From Megaleporinus macrocephalus (taxonomy: Eukaryota > Chordata > Actinopteri > Characiformes > Anostomidae): DNA of 64,000 nt. Below the pieces are notes generated by a model, which was given only the letters and a program-made list of their open reading frames with translations, had not been told where the DNA came from and did not search any database. How positions within the stretch are numbered: position 1 is the first letter of the stretch; every line of letters starts with the position of its first letter. The stretch spans positions 20,522,366-20,586,365 of the forward strand of contig CM038706.1 of the NCBI GenBank assembly GCA_021613375.1, read 5' to 3'. Positions 1-14,250 of the stretch are shown here, piece after piece. The position numbers and the translations under genes are program-made.

Positions 1-1019
1 TGTTGGCGTAGAAATTGAAAAGCTGAAGGGTTTTTGTCTTGTTGTCCAGGCCTTTTGGTCAGGTACCTACATGATGGCGCGATAACGATGTGATATTCCT
101 GGACGAGCTCACGCTGAAAACCAAAGCCTGCTAATGAGTGTGTAAACAATGCTGTAGAAGAAGACAAGCGCTGCCGTGAACGTTCACACCTAGGGCACAC
201 TTCAACCACAACAGCAGCAAATATTCCGCCCTGCCTTAAAGCGCAGTCCAGTGCCTCTCTGAGTGTCACGCTTAACAAAAGCCCTCCGCCTCATCCTCTG
301 AAGAACGTCGAGCTTGTTTGACAAAATGGCATGCATGTAGAGCAGGAAGAAGGGCAGGATCAAATTTCATGCTGAATGCTGAGCGCTGAGATAAAGGTAA
401 TGAGACAGCTCTCGGGGGAAATGACAGGTAAAACACAGATGTTTACACAGCGGCGTGCTGAAGAATGAGCCGGCCTATTTCATCCTGCTCTTATCTTCTC
501 TCTTCGTCTCTCTCTCTCTCTCTCTCTTTCTTTCTCTTTCTCAGGATATACAGTGTGGATATAACCCCTCAGCTGCCACGGCCTCTCCGGCTATGTGGCT
601 GAGTGAAGGATCAGAGAGTGTGTGTGCCCACAGAGCCGCGGCTGAGTTGTGACACGCTGCTTCAGAAATGTGCTGAGGTCACGAGCCGCATGGTGCAGGC
701 CTGGAGGCGGGAGTCTATTGACACTGGCTGAGAGCTGGTGACACGACACCACACACAACAACAACACAGGTGCCTCCAACACGTCTGCTCCAGCGCAGCC
801 CTGAGGGGAAACGCTCCAGCCCGTAAGCAATGATGCAGGTGGTGTATTCATTAGGCAGCAGCTTTCAGTGCTTAATGATGGTTAGAGTGATGAAGACTTA
901 AAGAGAAAACAAGATCAGTGAGGGAATGTCTAGGTCACAGCAGGTCCTAACCCTGATCCCGGAGCATTTTCTCCGCTCTAGCACACCTTATTCATTAGAT
1001 AATTAACAAGCCCTTCTAG
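1..1019. other. No gene seen
   Basis: Mixed-composition sequence with the CT tract at 511-541. Short open frames at 455-652 and 591-851 have no domain, and the first includes the microsatellite. Confidence 0.6.
511..541. repeat. (CT)n microsatellite
   Basis: CT repeats degrading into CTTT units. It resembles a splice acceptor tract because CAG follows, but no coding exon follows that I can support. Confidence 0.9.
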
Positions 1020-1127
1020 CACTCTTAAAATTAAAGGTGCCAAAACAGGTTTCTATGGCGTGATGTCACAGAAACACTGCTTTGGGTTTCCTCCAGAACC
1101 TTTTAATTGATGGTTCTTAAAAAAACT
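1020..1127 (+). repeat. MITE-like GGTTCTT repeat, copy 1
   Basis: Begins CACTCTTAAAATTAAAGGTG and contains a TATGGCGTGATG block and an AGAACCTTTT...GGTTCTT pair. It aligns well to the copy at 19,882-19,995. This short repeat is common in fish; no transposase. Confidence 0.7.
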
Positions 1128-1439
1128 ATTGTTTTTGTAAAATGAGATGTGCGATTGTGAAGATTTTTATTAACAATGGCAACCACAGAGTCAAGCCAAA
1201 GTCAAGGCAGGAATGTTTATGTTTATTTTTAATGGTGTAAGTTAAAGTGTAGGTTTTACAGCAAAAAAATAGGACATTTCTAGATAAGTTTGCCTCCAAT
1301 TGCAATGATTTAACATTGATACCAACATCTTAAAAACAAGGTTCCTCAACAGAGAATTGCAAGGATTTTAGGTATTTAAAATTTGAAGAAATATCTGTGT
1401 ATAAAGGGTAAGGCAAACATTCAATCCCTCAGAAGGCAC

Positions 1440-1900
1440 TGTATTCGAAACCAGCCTGCTTAGGTGGGCTTGGGAATACATTGACAAACTGGTGTCATTA
1501 AAGTTCTTTGCAGCATCTGCAAATGCAGGTTCTCACTGTACTATGCATAGTGAAAACTGTATGTCAGGAATGCTTAGCAATTCTGCTCTCTGCTGAAGCT
1601 CATCTGAAATGGTTGAACAGTGGAAACATGTATTTTGGTCTGAAGAATTAACATTTCAGATTATATGTATTCAGAAAGTACTGAATATCCTATGTTTTCT
1701 GGGTCAAAAAAGATTATCCACACTGTTACCAGCATAAAGTTTAAAATCCAGGGCCTGCTGTGGTACACAGGTGTATTAGCACCAATGACATGGGTAACTT
1801 GCACATCAGTGAGGGCACTATTGCACTATGCATATATAAGAATATATACTGAAGCTTGCTGGTTGGTGTTGAAGCAGCTAAACAATGACCTTTCTCTGGA
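1440..1900 (+). pseudogene. Decayed DDE transposase fragment
   Basis: The segment contains, in order, GCATCTGCAAATGCAGG, AGCTCATCTGAAATGG, a TTTTGGTCTGAAGAA block, and ATGACATGGGTAACTTGCAC. I recognise this order as the catalytic part of a Tc1/mariner-like transposase common in fish (VLW-S-D/E-S, then a GVLAPMTWV-like block). The frame is interrupted by stops and shifts. No ends were identified. Confidence 0.65.
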
Positions 1901-3989
1901 TTTTTATTTAAGCATATATTTTTCTAGCATAATAAAAGCATATTATCAGATGGCAAGTAAGTTTTTCAAGTAGCCACAGGATTATAAATTTAAGGACATG
2001 TAGGGTTCCAAGAGGTTCATTTTACACATGATGACAACCATGTTATAGTGTCCTGAACATGCTAATTTCATTTTTTCCCCACATTTTCCCTGTGCTGGTA
2101 ATAACGGGCTAGTTTAACCACAGTGAAAACTATTCAGTGTGACTTTTACAAATTGCTGTTATTTTCCAAACTGTAGATATGTAGACCACATTTCAACTTC
2201 TATAAACATGCCTAACTGCTATACGTCATGGACAATGTTCATTTATGTCACCTCTGTCGCCAGTGCTGGAAAACCCCATTAATAAATTATCAGAAAATAA
2301 CGGGTCTTATGGTATCTGATGCTGATCCCTCCAGTTGTAATAGTTAGAATGGAAAATCCCTAGGGAAAACACTGGTCATGCAGTACACAGGGCAGGGCAT
2401 GCTACATGACCAAGGTTGGAAATCTGTGGTCTAGATAACTGATAAACAACCACAAGTCATGAGCTCAGCAGCTCAGTTTAATCAGCCTGCTCCCACACTG
2501 GCCATGCACAGCCAAGCCTCCAAGAAGCCTTCCACATTTGGATAAAGTACAAAGAGAGCCATTAGTGGATTATCCAATAGAAAATATTTGTGCCGGGCAG
2601 TGATGGCTCCCACAACCATAACAATAACTCAAAGAAAAAAAACGTGCGTTTTGTCAAAGGGGGGTCGGGGGTAGGGGGGTTTAGTGTAAGCAGCTCTAAG
2701 TGTATTATTGGGCTACAGATTTGTTTATTTGAACATAAACAAGGTTCCAAAATGCAGCCAGCATTATAAGGTCACTGAACAGTCAGGGATGTCTAATGGC
2801 TGGAAAAAGGAGCTTTTGACATGTTAAAGAAAAAAGGTGACAAGATGTGAGAGATGTGTTAGATAAACATATCTGTCAGGTTGGAGTGTTGGAGTGTCTC
2901 AAAGAACTGTCTAATGTCAAAGATGTTTCTGTAAGAATCATTTATATTGGCTGTTAAGTGTCAGAGAGTCAATCTTTTTTCCACAGTCATTTATTATAAA
3001 CAAACATTATTACGTTATAGATCTTTTACTCTTTTTTCTACAAATATTTACAGAACGACAGCAAAACCTTGCAATTTATTCTGAAGATAAAATATGATTT
3101 AGATAATATCAGCCCTGTAGAACATAATTTTGGGATATGGTTATAAAAGAGCAGCCAACATTTTGTCAAATAGAGATATTTATAGCAGAAGTGTGTCTAT
3201 AAAGAAAAGTGAGGGAGTTTTCTCACAATGCGGACAATTCGAGCTGTCAGCTTTGAGGAGACACATCTCCTCATCTATCAGACATTTTGTGGACCTGTGG
3301 CATTATTGAAGGGAGTGATCTGAGATCACCTGTGGTCTGTTTTGCTGATTCTTGTGTAGATTTGTATCTTTTAATATAGAACATATTTTTCGGAGCATCA
3401 GGGTGCTTGGAGACTTATTGCTCCCTTGCAGGTCTTTGTGTTTGATAAGGACTTTGTTTATGCTCATCTCTAAACGGTTCTACCAGACACGGCGACACGG
3501 CCTGAGGTTGTGGAAACGGGTGAGAATAAGGATTTTGTCGATTATGAGAAACGATAACTGAATGTTTTTCATATAGATTCTTTTTTTTTTTTTACTTTAG
3601 TCATCGTCCTAAAGAGATGACTAGATTCTCTGTGGAAAATCACTGAAATGTTTTAAATCAGCTACAGTCAAGGTGCAAAATACATGGGGTCCTGGTCCTA
3701 TGGAGTCTGGGACACCCCTCCCCTAATCAACCTCTTGAACTTAAAATCTAAATTCTACTGTTATTGTTTATGCTGCTTTACGCTTTAATCAGCAAGCTTC
3801 TGTCTTTCTTGACCAACTTGAGCTGTAGCACTGATCTCAGGGTGGTGAGGTAGCAAACTGGCTTACCTAGTTGGTCAGCATAGGAACTATGACCAGGATA
3901 CCTTTTGGAATATGTCACAGCATTTTTTGAAAACCTAAGAATTGTTTTTCTCAAGAGGCTGATGAAAAAAATGAATTTTTAGCCCTATG
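1900..3989. other. AT-rich noncoding stretch
   Basis: No coding exon or recognisable element was seen, apart from short G runs near 2,660-2,690 and a T run at about 3,580. Confidence 0.6.
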
Positions 3990-4440
3990 TGCTTCAAGTA
4001 CGGCTTGACCCGCCATCCCTCAAGACTCATAGAAGACACACGACAGACGCTTCCACTGGCTGTCCGAACAGCAAACTTTCTCACGAACGCAGACTGAAGA
4101 CCCATCTCTTTGTGAGAAACTTATAAGCACTAATCTACTAAGCATTAGTATGAACCATAATTGCACTTCTAGGAACACTGGCTAAGTATTGCACTTGTAT
4201 TTATTCTCTTCTCTGCAGGTATTCCTATCTTGCTAGGTATCGCAGTGTCTAACTTTTTATTTTGTTGTCTTCCTTCTAGGTATCAGTACTAGCATTGTTT
4301 ATAGCAGTGTTTGAGTATAAGAGTAGTTTGGACTTAAACCTGTTTGTACTAGATAGAGATACATACTCTTGATTGAACACATAGCACCTATGTAAGTCAC
4401 TCTGGATAAGAGCATCTGCTAAATGCGGTAAATGCAAATG
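3990..4440 (+). mobile_element. 5'-truncated LINE, L2-type 3' end
   Basis: The right edge (TCACTCTGGATAAGAGCATC, then TGCTAAATGCGGTAAATG and a short tail) is the conserved 3' stem region of fish L2/UnaL2 LINEs and the SINEs that share it. Upstream, a segment around 4,020-4,125 (CACTGGCTGTCCGAACAGC, GAAGACCCATCTCTTTGTG) resembles the end of the second ORF. Typical dead-on-arrival copy. Confidence 0.72.
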
Positions 4441-5351
4441 TTACTTGATTTAAACTAAAGACAAAATCTCAAGACCCTAATCAATTTGTGAAATACCAAA
4501 CTAGAAATGAGCGTTTCCACAGGCAGAGCTGTTAAACCAGATATTTCATTGATGTGCCGTGAGGGCAAGAGATCCACGAGCCAAGGCCAAGGATTAACGA
4601 GTGAGCACTTGAACCTCCAAAAACAAAGGGGTGTATTGCACAATGGCAACAGTACCCCTAGATTCACTATAATTATTATAGGTTGCTTATAGAAAAGCAC
4701 AAGTTTAAACAGTCTGTGTCAGATTCATGAAACATCTGAACACAGAAATAATTTTCATATAATTATGGATTCAAGCACTAATGATGAATCAGCTTCAGTG
4801 AGTGAAATCAAGTGCCAGCCTGCTGCCCCTCATTTACGTACCACTTACATGAAGCATGTTTTGGAAGTTTTCGTAGGGAGCCAAAAACGGCAGCATTGCA
4901 GGAGTTAATGGCGGTGTTTGTAAGTGGAGCTTGAGGTTGGCAGTAAGTGCACTCCTCCCCTTGCTTGCAAAACTTTGCAGAGTTAAAATTATGATGACTG
5001 GAAAGAATAAAATTAAATAAAAAGTAGCTTGTTTTTTAAATTTTTTTTAAGTCAGTGGAAAGATATGATGCAGTATGATTATTTTCCTGAGACAACATAT
5101 TTAAATGCTGTATTATTACAGTGTATGAGATGCCTCTGCACTAGCTGTGTTTTGTACTGTTTAGTTTTTATGCTGTGTCAGTAGAATACCAGCACTTTTT
5201 TATACCAATGTGCAAAATAAGTAAAACAATACGTGTGTTTTTCATCAGTTTCATATTACAAATATTAAACCTTTGTTCACATACACTTCAAAAGTGATGA
5301 AAACCACAACTGTCAGCAATTTGCATGATTTGACTATACATTGTCTGCATA

Positions 5352-5470
5352 GACATTCATCAAGGCTGGTATATATAAGGGCAGGATTGGACTGGGAACT
5401 AAATTCAGCCCTGAACTTTTTCTACACCAGTCCACTACAACCACAGTGACTCCCACCCCAAGCTCAAAAA
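5352..5470 (+). repeat. 120-bp repeat, first copy
   Basis: Starts GACATTCATCAAGGCTGGTA and ends in CCCACCCCAAGCTCAAAAAT. A nearly identical copy lies 919 bp downstream. Here the match is followed by unique-looking GC-rich sequence (CGCGACCCCGCTGCCCCTGG), so the repeat may be part of a longer element. Confidence 0.85.
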
Positions 5471-6172
5471 TAAAACGCGACCCCGCTGCCCCTGGTTGGT
5501 TCTCCCGATGGCCAGTCCGTCCATGATTTGGGGTGAGTAGTACCTCAAATTCCTCAGACTGTCAAGGTGTTTCAAACCAGACATTTCACCAGGCTGAGGC
5601 AAAGAGCTTCTCTGCAGACACATGCACAACAGCACTATTGATCCACAGCGATGACGAAAAGCAAGCAGAAAGATTTGCTGTACAGTGAATGATCTCCAAG
5701 GCGCTGGGTGAAAATCCTAAAAGTTGATTAACAGCAGGGCCTGCTGGGTATGAACTGAAAATGGAGCATGCAATTTGATGATTCGACATCATTGTGAATA
5801 ATGGGCGAGCCATGAGACGAGTAGCGTGCATTATAATGCTCAATTGTGAGACAAAAGGGCCATTAAAATGAATAGTCATGTCTTTAGAGCCTGGATATTA
5901 TGTTATAGTGACACGTATGATTGCAGCTCCCAGCAGGCTGTAAAAAAGCACATTAATCTTGAGTTAGAATATGAAACCACCGGTATATCTCGCCGTGTGA
6001 GATAGATGAGCAGATGCCTTGAGGTAGTGATACTGATGGAAGTCCAGCCAGTCAGAGGAATCTATTTCAACATATATTGTTTAGTATAGTCAGGACACAA
6101 CGAAATGAGCAAATATATCCTACTTACAGAAAGGCTTGTTAACCCTATATGCTGATGCTGGGATCAGACTAC

Positions 6173-6422
<250 letters not shown>

Positions 6423-6453
<31 letters not shown>

Positions 6454-6466
6454 CTTCCACCCCACC

Positions 6467-6548
<82 letters not shown>
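6423..6548. repeat. Two (TA)n tracts
   Basis: TA repeats at 6,423-6,447 and 6,470-6,548, separated by a short C-rich echo of the 120-bp repeat end. The apparent long frames with Ile-Tyr runs on both strands come from these tracts. Confidence 0.97.
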
Positions 6549-6551
<3 letters not shown>

Positions 6552-9500
6552 CCATGCCATAAATTTGTGGGTAACTTGCCACTTGACTGACAACACTCAA
6601 TCCGTGAGTTCATAGGTCACAAAGGTCAAGAAACTGTCAGTCATGGATACAGAAGTGCTGTGTGTGATATAGGATATGATTTTGTGTTGAACCTGAGGTA
6701 ACATGTCAAGAACTGTTTCACCAAAGCAGTTTAAACGTAGTGAGCTAATATTTAGCTTTTACCAGCATTAGCCATAAGCATCTTGCTAACGTGTTTGTTG
6801 TTATTGTGATGTATGTGATCTATGGCTCACTGTTCCACCACAGCAGCTTCCGTTTTAATCTTCGCCATGCTTACTTATATGCACCAGTAAACACTCAACA
6901 GAACGGTCTCAAAATTAGGCTGGACTGGTGTTTCTGATCCTGACATTAGACCCCAAGGGTCTGTATGTGAGCCCAGACTTTCATTCCTCCCTCTATATCT
7001 AGATGACTTACATATAAGTTTTGCAGTACTTACTCAGTTTTAAGCTTATCCACTGAATAATGAGTCTACATTTGAGTTGGGTTGATGACCAATTGTACCA
7101 GCATCTGGAAAATGAACTTGAAGCAAACTAGTAAAGTTACAGAAATAGAGATCAATTCAAATGCATCATTTTTTTTAATAACTTGGTAAAACTATGCTTA
7201 GACCAATACAAAATTCTTTTAAAATGATCCTGTGCATTCAACTACCATCATTACTCAGACTCCGAAACAGCTATGCAATTCTCCGAACGCCTGTTCTGAA
7301 GTTATGCTGCTTGGAGAAGTTACAACCGAGATTCAGACACAACTCGCTTCCCCTCTCTGTTGCTATGCAGTGTCTTTAGAGTGTGAGCCAATATATTGCC
7401 ATTATTATAACATACTTACTTCAGTCAGCCGATAAGCTGTTAAAAGGAATTCATAAACTGCTCAGTGCTACAAACATAAAAGTCAAACAATTATCCACAG
7501 GCTATGAGGTACATGTAAACAACAAGTTACGCCTTCAGTTACTGCAGAAGCAACTAGCTCATATTAGAACACACAATATTGATCCTTTCTCTGATGTGCA
7601 GTTCAAGAGAAAGTGGATAAAAAAAGAGCAGCCGCCATTTTGACTGGGTTCCCCATAGGGCTGCAGAGAGCACTCACTCTCAACACCAAAGAGAAGGAGG
7701 CCTGTCATGTCTGGTGTGATGAGCACAAAGCCCGGCCGCGGCCTGCAGCGCCGGAGAGGCGTCTGGCCCAACAGCGGCCTGGAAACAAACAGCCTCTCAA
7801 CTATCTGACAGACACGCAGAGAGCTCCAACCAACCCCACACACAAGACAGGTGTCAGCCAGCCATGACATTCATGACACGCAGCGTGACCAAAAAAAAAA
7901 AAAAATCACCCACAACTGATGAAAGTCATGAAGGACTTTTTTTCATGATCAGAGCTCGTATCTAGTCTATAGCAGGGCTTCTTTTTCAGAAGGTACTAGA
8001 TGTTGTAAATACTTTTATCACCACAGATCTCGCAAGTTCACTGCAGGGCAATGTCATAGAATAACCACTCGTGGTTACCTAAAGAATATTTCGATGGATC
8101 TTTCTTTAAAGAGTCAGTTTCATTAGGATTGCACTGATGCTGACACTGTATCTGTATTGGCACCCATGCTGGCACTTATATGCAGCATCAGTAGAAAATA
8201 CCATAAAGTAATTATTGATACTCAAGTGCTACAAGTGCTATATGCATGTGTGCCAGTACATCAGTTTTTCACATAATTACTTTTTGTTTGTTTTTTTGTC
8301 CTTTATATTTTGAGAACATTTTATTGTGAATAGAAAGAAATGGCCCAAAACATGTGCAAGGAACCCCAGGCCTCTTGGGAAAACTTTTTTGGGATAATCT
8401 TTAGCATAGCAGCTCGCTGGGCTAGTATGCCCACCACAGGTTTATCTTTACAATGTTCAGTTCCCTTTTTTTTAGCAATTTAGTACATAAATATTTCTTA
8501 ATTTACTTAAAATTAAAGCTATTGTTCTCATTTAACGGGACCTATCATGCCAATTCTCATTCTTCATAACTGTATTTCTGGGGTCTACTAGTACAGATTA
8601 ACTTGCTTCCTTTAAAAAAAAACATTATTTTTCTCATACTGCACATCCTTATTCATCCTCTCTGTTACACACTGTGTTAGAGCTCCTGTGTTTTTAAGCC
8701 CCACATCCTGATGAGCCCAGAGTGCTCTGATTGGTTAGGATGTGCACTCTGTTCTGACTGACCAGAGCAAGTAAAAGTGGTAGCGTACTTAGCTTGCCAG
8801 TAGGTAGGAAATTTGGATTGTGTTACGAGATGATGTCACCTTGTCAGACAGAAAACGGTTGGAATTCAGTTGTTCAGTTTTGATGGTAAGGGTTTCTCCC
8901 TTTGGAATGTCTCTGTAACTTTGCAGACCGTTTAAATACACGAGCAGCTACCTATCAGACTAAAGAACAGAGAAAACCCAGACAAACATGATAAATCCCC
9001 TTAAAAACACTTCTAATGAATTAATATATTATTGTAAACTATGTCATTATAAACGGTATATTATCTAATATATGTTTATTTAATGAGATGTTAGTTTGAA
9101 CCATTCTAAAATGTACATAAATGTCCTATATCAATTAAAGGTTTTTTTCCTAAAAGCGAACTATTGAGGAACCTTCGTCAAATCTACCGAATAAATCTAC
9201 TGAGAGGACGCATTATCTTTCAGCGCCCAAAGAAAAGAGCGAGCCAGCGAGCTGTCTGGAATGCAGATGACAAAGGCTCTCAGTTGTCTGGAAATCCGAT
9301 GAGTTATGACAGGATATAGTAAAGCTATCTGATGCGCCGGCTGTGGATTGCTTTACGGGGGGAGAAAAGGGCCAGGTCCCCTGTGCTTTGGGCTGAGGTG
9401 TGATGAAAGTGGGGGCCGTAGCGCTTATCACGTTACCTCAAACAAGCTTGCTGATTGATGCTGCCAGTTGGCAGACAAACAGGGTGGATGCGATGTCTTT

Positions 9501-11224
9501 TGTGCTACCAGCTGCCTACCGTGTCCCCATGCCAATATCAGGTGATATTCCAGTGAAATAATATTTTAGCCCGTGTCGCGGCTCATGGTTACAGTTGTGA
9601 CTTTTCTTCGGCGGGGAGAGAAAAGAAAAGCTTCTAGAACAGGCCGTTCTTTCCAGGTCAGCCAGTTGCCAGTTTGCATTTCAGTGGCTGGCTGGAAGCG
9701 GCTGATCTGGAGCCCGGCCCTGTCTGGCCGGAGCAGGAGAGGAGAGTAACACCTGCTTCAGAGAAAAAGCTCCACTCCACCCTCTCATCCTCCTTTCTGT
9801 CAAAAAACACAGCGGTGCTGCCGTGCCCCCCTGCTCCCAGCCCAGCGTTCCGAGCCCACTGATCAAATGCAACACCCTGCATGGGCGGACACAGAGAAAG
9901 CACATCCTGCACAAGACAAAAGGCGTCCTGTGTTTGGGCAGAGGCAACAGATAACAACACACTGGACACAAAGAGAACCTTACACTATCGGCAGGAAAAG
10001 GAAGTGTCATCATTTCACCTCATGACTTCACATGTGTCAGAAATAATGTCTTAGACAGAGAGAAACTTCTAGGCTGGTTAATGCTTGAATATTAACACAG
10101 CTGAATTAGCCCTAGTAATACTTTAATCCCGGCTATAAGCCCAGGCCTGTATTATTCAAGAGCCAACATTTATATGGCTGAAATTCCCCCTTCCAGTCCA
10201 GCCCTGAATTAAAATGTCGGTGCTTTATGGCACTCTGGACCCATTTCAAGCGCTTAAATATGTGACAACCTTATTCAGGGCAGAGGAGCCATGAATCTGT
10301 CAACTTCCTGCCCAGTGCCAGCTTTGCGAAGGTCACATGCTGGATATTAATAGCCAGACACTAATGTCAGAAGTCACGACCGTCTGCAGCACCTACGCGG
10401 TGTACAGTTAATTAAAAAACAAGACGGACCTCATTCCATCGGTTAACAAGGTAAACCTTCTTCTCTGGTTACAGATGTCCAACAGCGGCAATTTATTACC
10501 TCACCGCTATGAAGACTTCCAAGTAATGACACAAACTATGCACACACGAGTCCAATCTAAATATAAACCGGCCTAAATGGCACTCAGCACAGAGTTTTCC
10601 CATAAAGCTTGAGGCCCACTGCCTTACACAGGCTAAGCTAACCCAGCTAGCAGCGCTAACAAACATGCCGCAAAGGCTGTTACTGTTGTTTATCAGCATT
10701 GCAACACAGATACTCGGCCTGTCTTTCTTTCCCTCCGCCAAGTGAGGGATGAACAGAGTGTGAGTGTCACTTGACCCAGCTGGCCTGCGGGTGACCCCGG
10801 AGGCACTGAGGCTAGCAGGAGGCCTGTGTTCTGACGGCTATGAGCCTCTAGCTTTTCATACGCTGAATGAAGAGAACGAGCCTTTCTCTCTCTTTTATTC
10901 AGCCCAGTGTGGAGAGCTGCTGAATTAGGAATGCAGTTTGAATAATGAGGGGGGACTGACCCCACAACCCCAAAACACTCCCACACCTGAGACAGTATTT
11001 AAAGGGCAAGATTGCACCAAAATGACACCTACAGCTACTCAAGCACACATTCTTTCTATCATTTTAATTCTTAGAGAGCGACAAAGTGCAATGTTGTTCT
11101 AAAACACTGCCAGACTGCCAAACTACATGCATACTGTATACAACCATAGTATTGTATTATGGTGTAGATAGCTTTGTGTATTTAATTTGTTTCCATGTAA
11201 AGCATATGTCATAAACTAAAACTT
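6549..11224. other. Noncoding stretch, GC-richer islands
   Basis: Mostly AT-rich. Segments at 7,640-7,870, 9,220-10,010 and 10,680-10,985 are GC-richer and free of obvious repeats. Their open frames on both strands have no recognisable domains or splice-bounded coding; conserved regulatory DNA is possible but cannot be judged here. Confidence 0.5.
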
Positions 11225-11288
11225 TTTATTGTACAGTGTAACTGTCTGTTCTGCTGTACATATGACAATAAAATTCTTGAATCTTGAC
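11225..11288 (+). repeat. Possible retroposon 3' end
   Basis: TGTACATATGACAATAAAAT, then TCTTGAATCTTGA, resembles the 3' ends of a common fish retroposon with an AATAAA-like signal. Only the tail is recognisable. Confidence 0.4.
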
Positions 11289-12149
11289 TGTATGTAATAC
11301 CTACAGAATTAATCCTACTATGGAGAATGGAAAGCCTGTAGAACTAACTATGAGCCAACCAAACACAATCCCGCCCAATTGATATACTTAGAGTGTATTG
11401 ATTTCCATCTCAATGGCTGCACTGTGTTGCGCTGAAGCATTTCATAATGCCACATTCCTGTGAGTTTGTGATGCTGTGAATTTTATATTGCATATGTATT
11501 TTCAAACAAATTTACTTAAGGTATTTAAGGTAATACTTAAGGTACCTCGAGTAACAGTTAACAGCCCAATACTGGCCAAAACCAATGGATCGGGTATGAG
11601 ATGGAAAAAAAAGTCTGATCTGATATGATCCTGTACCATCCGGGTCTCTTGCTAGGCCATCCCCAGCCACCAGGGTGTGAAGGGGTTAGATCTGACCGGA
11701 GGCAGTTGTGAAGCACCTTGTTGCTCAGTTCACTTGACCACGTGCATGTGTCTCCAGATCTAGCTGGTAACTTCAAGTTTTACTCTTCCAAGTACAGTGG
11801 CTTTTACTTTGGATCTCTCTTGAGTTCAAACTGTCAGCAAAAGTATTAAAAACCTAAAAACATTCTGCTCCCCTGTGCCTGCAACAATAAATAAAGACAC
11901 AGCAATTAAAAGAAAAAAAGATAAAAATTAAAAGAGTAACTTTGTAGTTATGAACCTTTGTTTTCCAGCTGTTCGTCAGTGGTGTTGTTACATGCTGGTC
12001 AGTCATTTCAGAGGTCCGTGGTTAAATCCCCCTTTTGGCATAGAAATATCTTTGATTCTCACCTGGGGTTAGCCAGACCCCCGATAGTCTGAGCCGTCGC
12101 ATGAATGCATAAATGTTGCACTTTGTCTCTTATTGTTAGACAGATCTCA

Positions 12150-12425
12150 CTGTGAACGTTTGATGATGCTGACCAATCAGAAAGGTTGCTAGAAGTTGAA
12201 ATTAAAAAGATACAGCAAAGATACAGTCATGTTGAGTTGTATATTTTTTCTTTGGGGAGATGGAATGTGTTTCACAGTTTGCGCATGTTATTTAGATGGT
12301 TAAGTAAAGTGCATCCAAATAAATAAATTATTAGGAGCCTAGCAGTTTAAAAGAAAAAAAAGACTTGATTGGTATCGGAAGTATTGGACATGAAAAAGTG
12401 ATATTAAACCACCTCTAGTTTTAAT
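12150..12425. repeat. Diverged copy of the 53.2-kb repeat
   Basis: GCTGACCAATCAGAAAGGTT and AGTCATGTTGAGTTGTATAT align in order with the copy at 53.24-53.5 kb, and GATTGGTATCGGAAG with its right part. Confidence 0.45.
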
Positions 12426-14156
12426 ATGAGTATTAATATAGGAAGAGAATAACACGTGCCATTGTGCCACCTTTAGCATGTTTTAATAAGCTATAAGTGA
12501 TAAACAATTGATCTTAAAAGATACCACACATGGCCATAACCGTGACTTGTGAAGGTTTCCCCACAAACTTTTATCCAAAACGCAGTTTAGATAACTTACA
12601 GCGATACCATACAGGCCCCTCCTGATTAGCACCACAGGCCATGATGTCAGCCCGTTAATGAGTTGTCAGGCTACAGGCAGAGAGGACATAAAGCTTTAAT
12701 GCAATGCTCTGGTCCAGTTAATCTCCTGTGGGCCCTGCCTGTTTGTTCTCAGATGGAGAAGTCAAACTGATCTGAAACCCAGCCCCTCTGTCCCTCCTGT
12801 GGGCCTACAGCCCTAGGCTGAGGTGTCAGCTCTACCTGTTAGGGCAGGCTTCTCTTGCATGACCCTCCGCTAGCCTTATCACACATACATTATACATCCG
12901 CAGAACTCCTGAGGATAAAATAAAAAAATAAAAAAAAGAGTGAGAAGGTAAACAGACATGGAGAGATGTTATTACAGTCCACGTCAAGCGCTAATCATGT
13001 CCCGCACAGTGATGTGGCTTTACTCGCTCAGGTTTCTCATTAATCATCCCCGGTTCTGTCACTTAAACATCTACAGCTAAGCCGTTCTCTCCGGCCCGAG
13101 CCTTTAGTATGACTGCAGCAGGCTCTCAACGGCCCTTCACTCTCTCCAGATACCGGCAGCCTGTTTATTTACTGCTGCATCTGTTAATAGCCAATGGATT
13201 CATTGCAAATAAAAGTCAGCACTGTCACACTGCTAAACAGTTCATTCGATTCCTTGTCCCATAAGCAGTGAAATATTAATTGACTAATGCAATTCTGCGA
13301 CAGAAAGAAATGGAGGGTATGCACGCTGCAGACAAAGCGCTGAAAGTGACTGAGCGCTTTACATTTTTAGCTACATCTACATTCCTTCTGACATCTCGTA
13401 ATGCCCAGCTATATAGTGGCGGGACAATGCTGGGGGACGTGCTGCCACTCGCTCAACAAAGAAAGCTGTCTAAATAAATGCATGCTCGTGTTAGGGGCAT
13501 TACATTTAACAGTTAGATTAAAAGAATTTCTTAAATTTGAATCTCATCCTGTCAAACGATCCCTCCCCCCCTGCTATCTTAACATAACAGGGGGTCAAAA
13601 GAATGTGAAGGTTATTCTCGCTTGAATCAAAATAAATAACGCTCAAGAGGGCCTCTCCCTGTCGCATGGTGTCTTAATGATGCAAAGTTAACACACACAA
13701 AATAACAGTGTCTCCCAGTGTTGACAGCCTCAGAAATAATTGACCAATATGTTGCAAGCTGAGATACAGTGGGCTGAGAATCCAATCCTGCAGCTGACAA
13801 GATGCATTGAGCATGCCACTAAATTCTGCATTATACACAAAGCAGTGGCAGGTCAGGAAGCTGACTCCTGCAGGCCATTATGTGATGCCATCAATGAGGG
13901 TAAATTACCTGCCTCTCCACAATATGCTCCAGTTAACTAATTTCCTGACAGCTCGCTGTCTCACAAGAAAAGCACCGGATTCACTAGCTGTCAGCTGCAT
14001 GATGGACTAGTCCTTTTTTTTTAATCTATTCTTCTTTTTTAGATGACACAGCCGCTGCCTTTTCAGCAGGATGTATGTGGAGATCTACAATTTAAATGCA
14101 CAAACAATAAAAAAGATGATTTCTTATTACAAATCAAGTCTTTTACAACTAAAATA

Positions 14157-14165
<9 letters not shown>

Positions 14166-14248
<83 letters not shown>
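14166..14248. repeat. (TA)n microsatellite
   Basis: About 83 bp of pure TA dinucleotide. Confidence 0.98.

Positions 14249-14250
<2 letters not shown>

Noticed and set aside
7613..7867. 84-codon GC-rich frame, plus strand
   Set aside because: An overlapping antisense frame of similar length is equally open and no domain is recognisable; composition explains both.
11975..12045. tRNA-like or SINE promoter (GGTCCGTGGTTAAATCCC resembles a B box)
   Set aside because: No A box at the right distance and no cloverleaf could be drawn; one motif is not enough.
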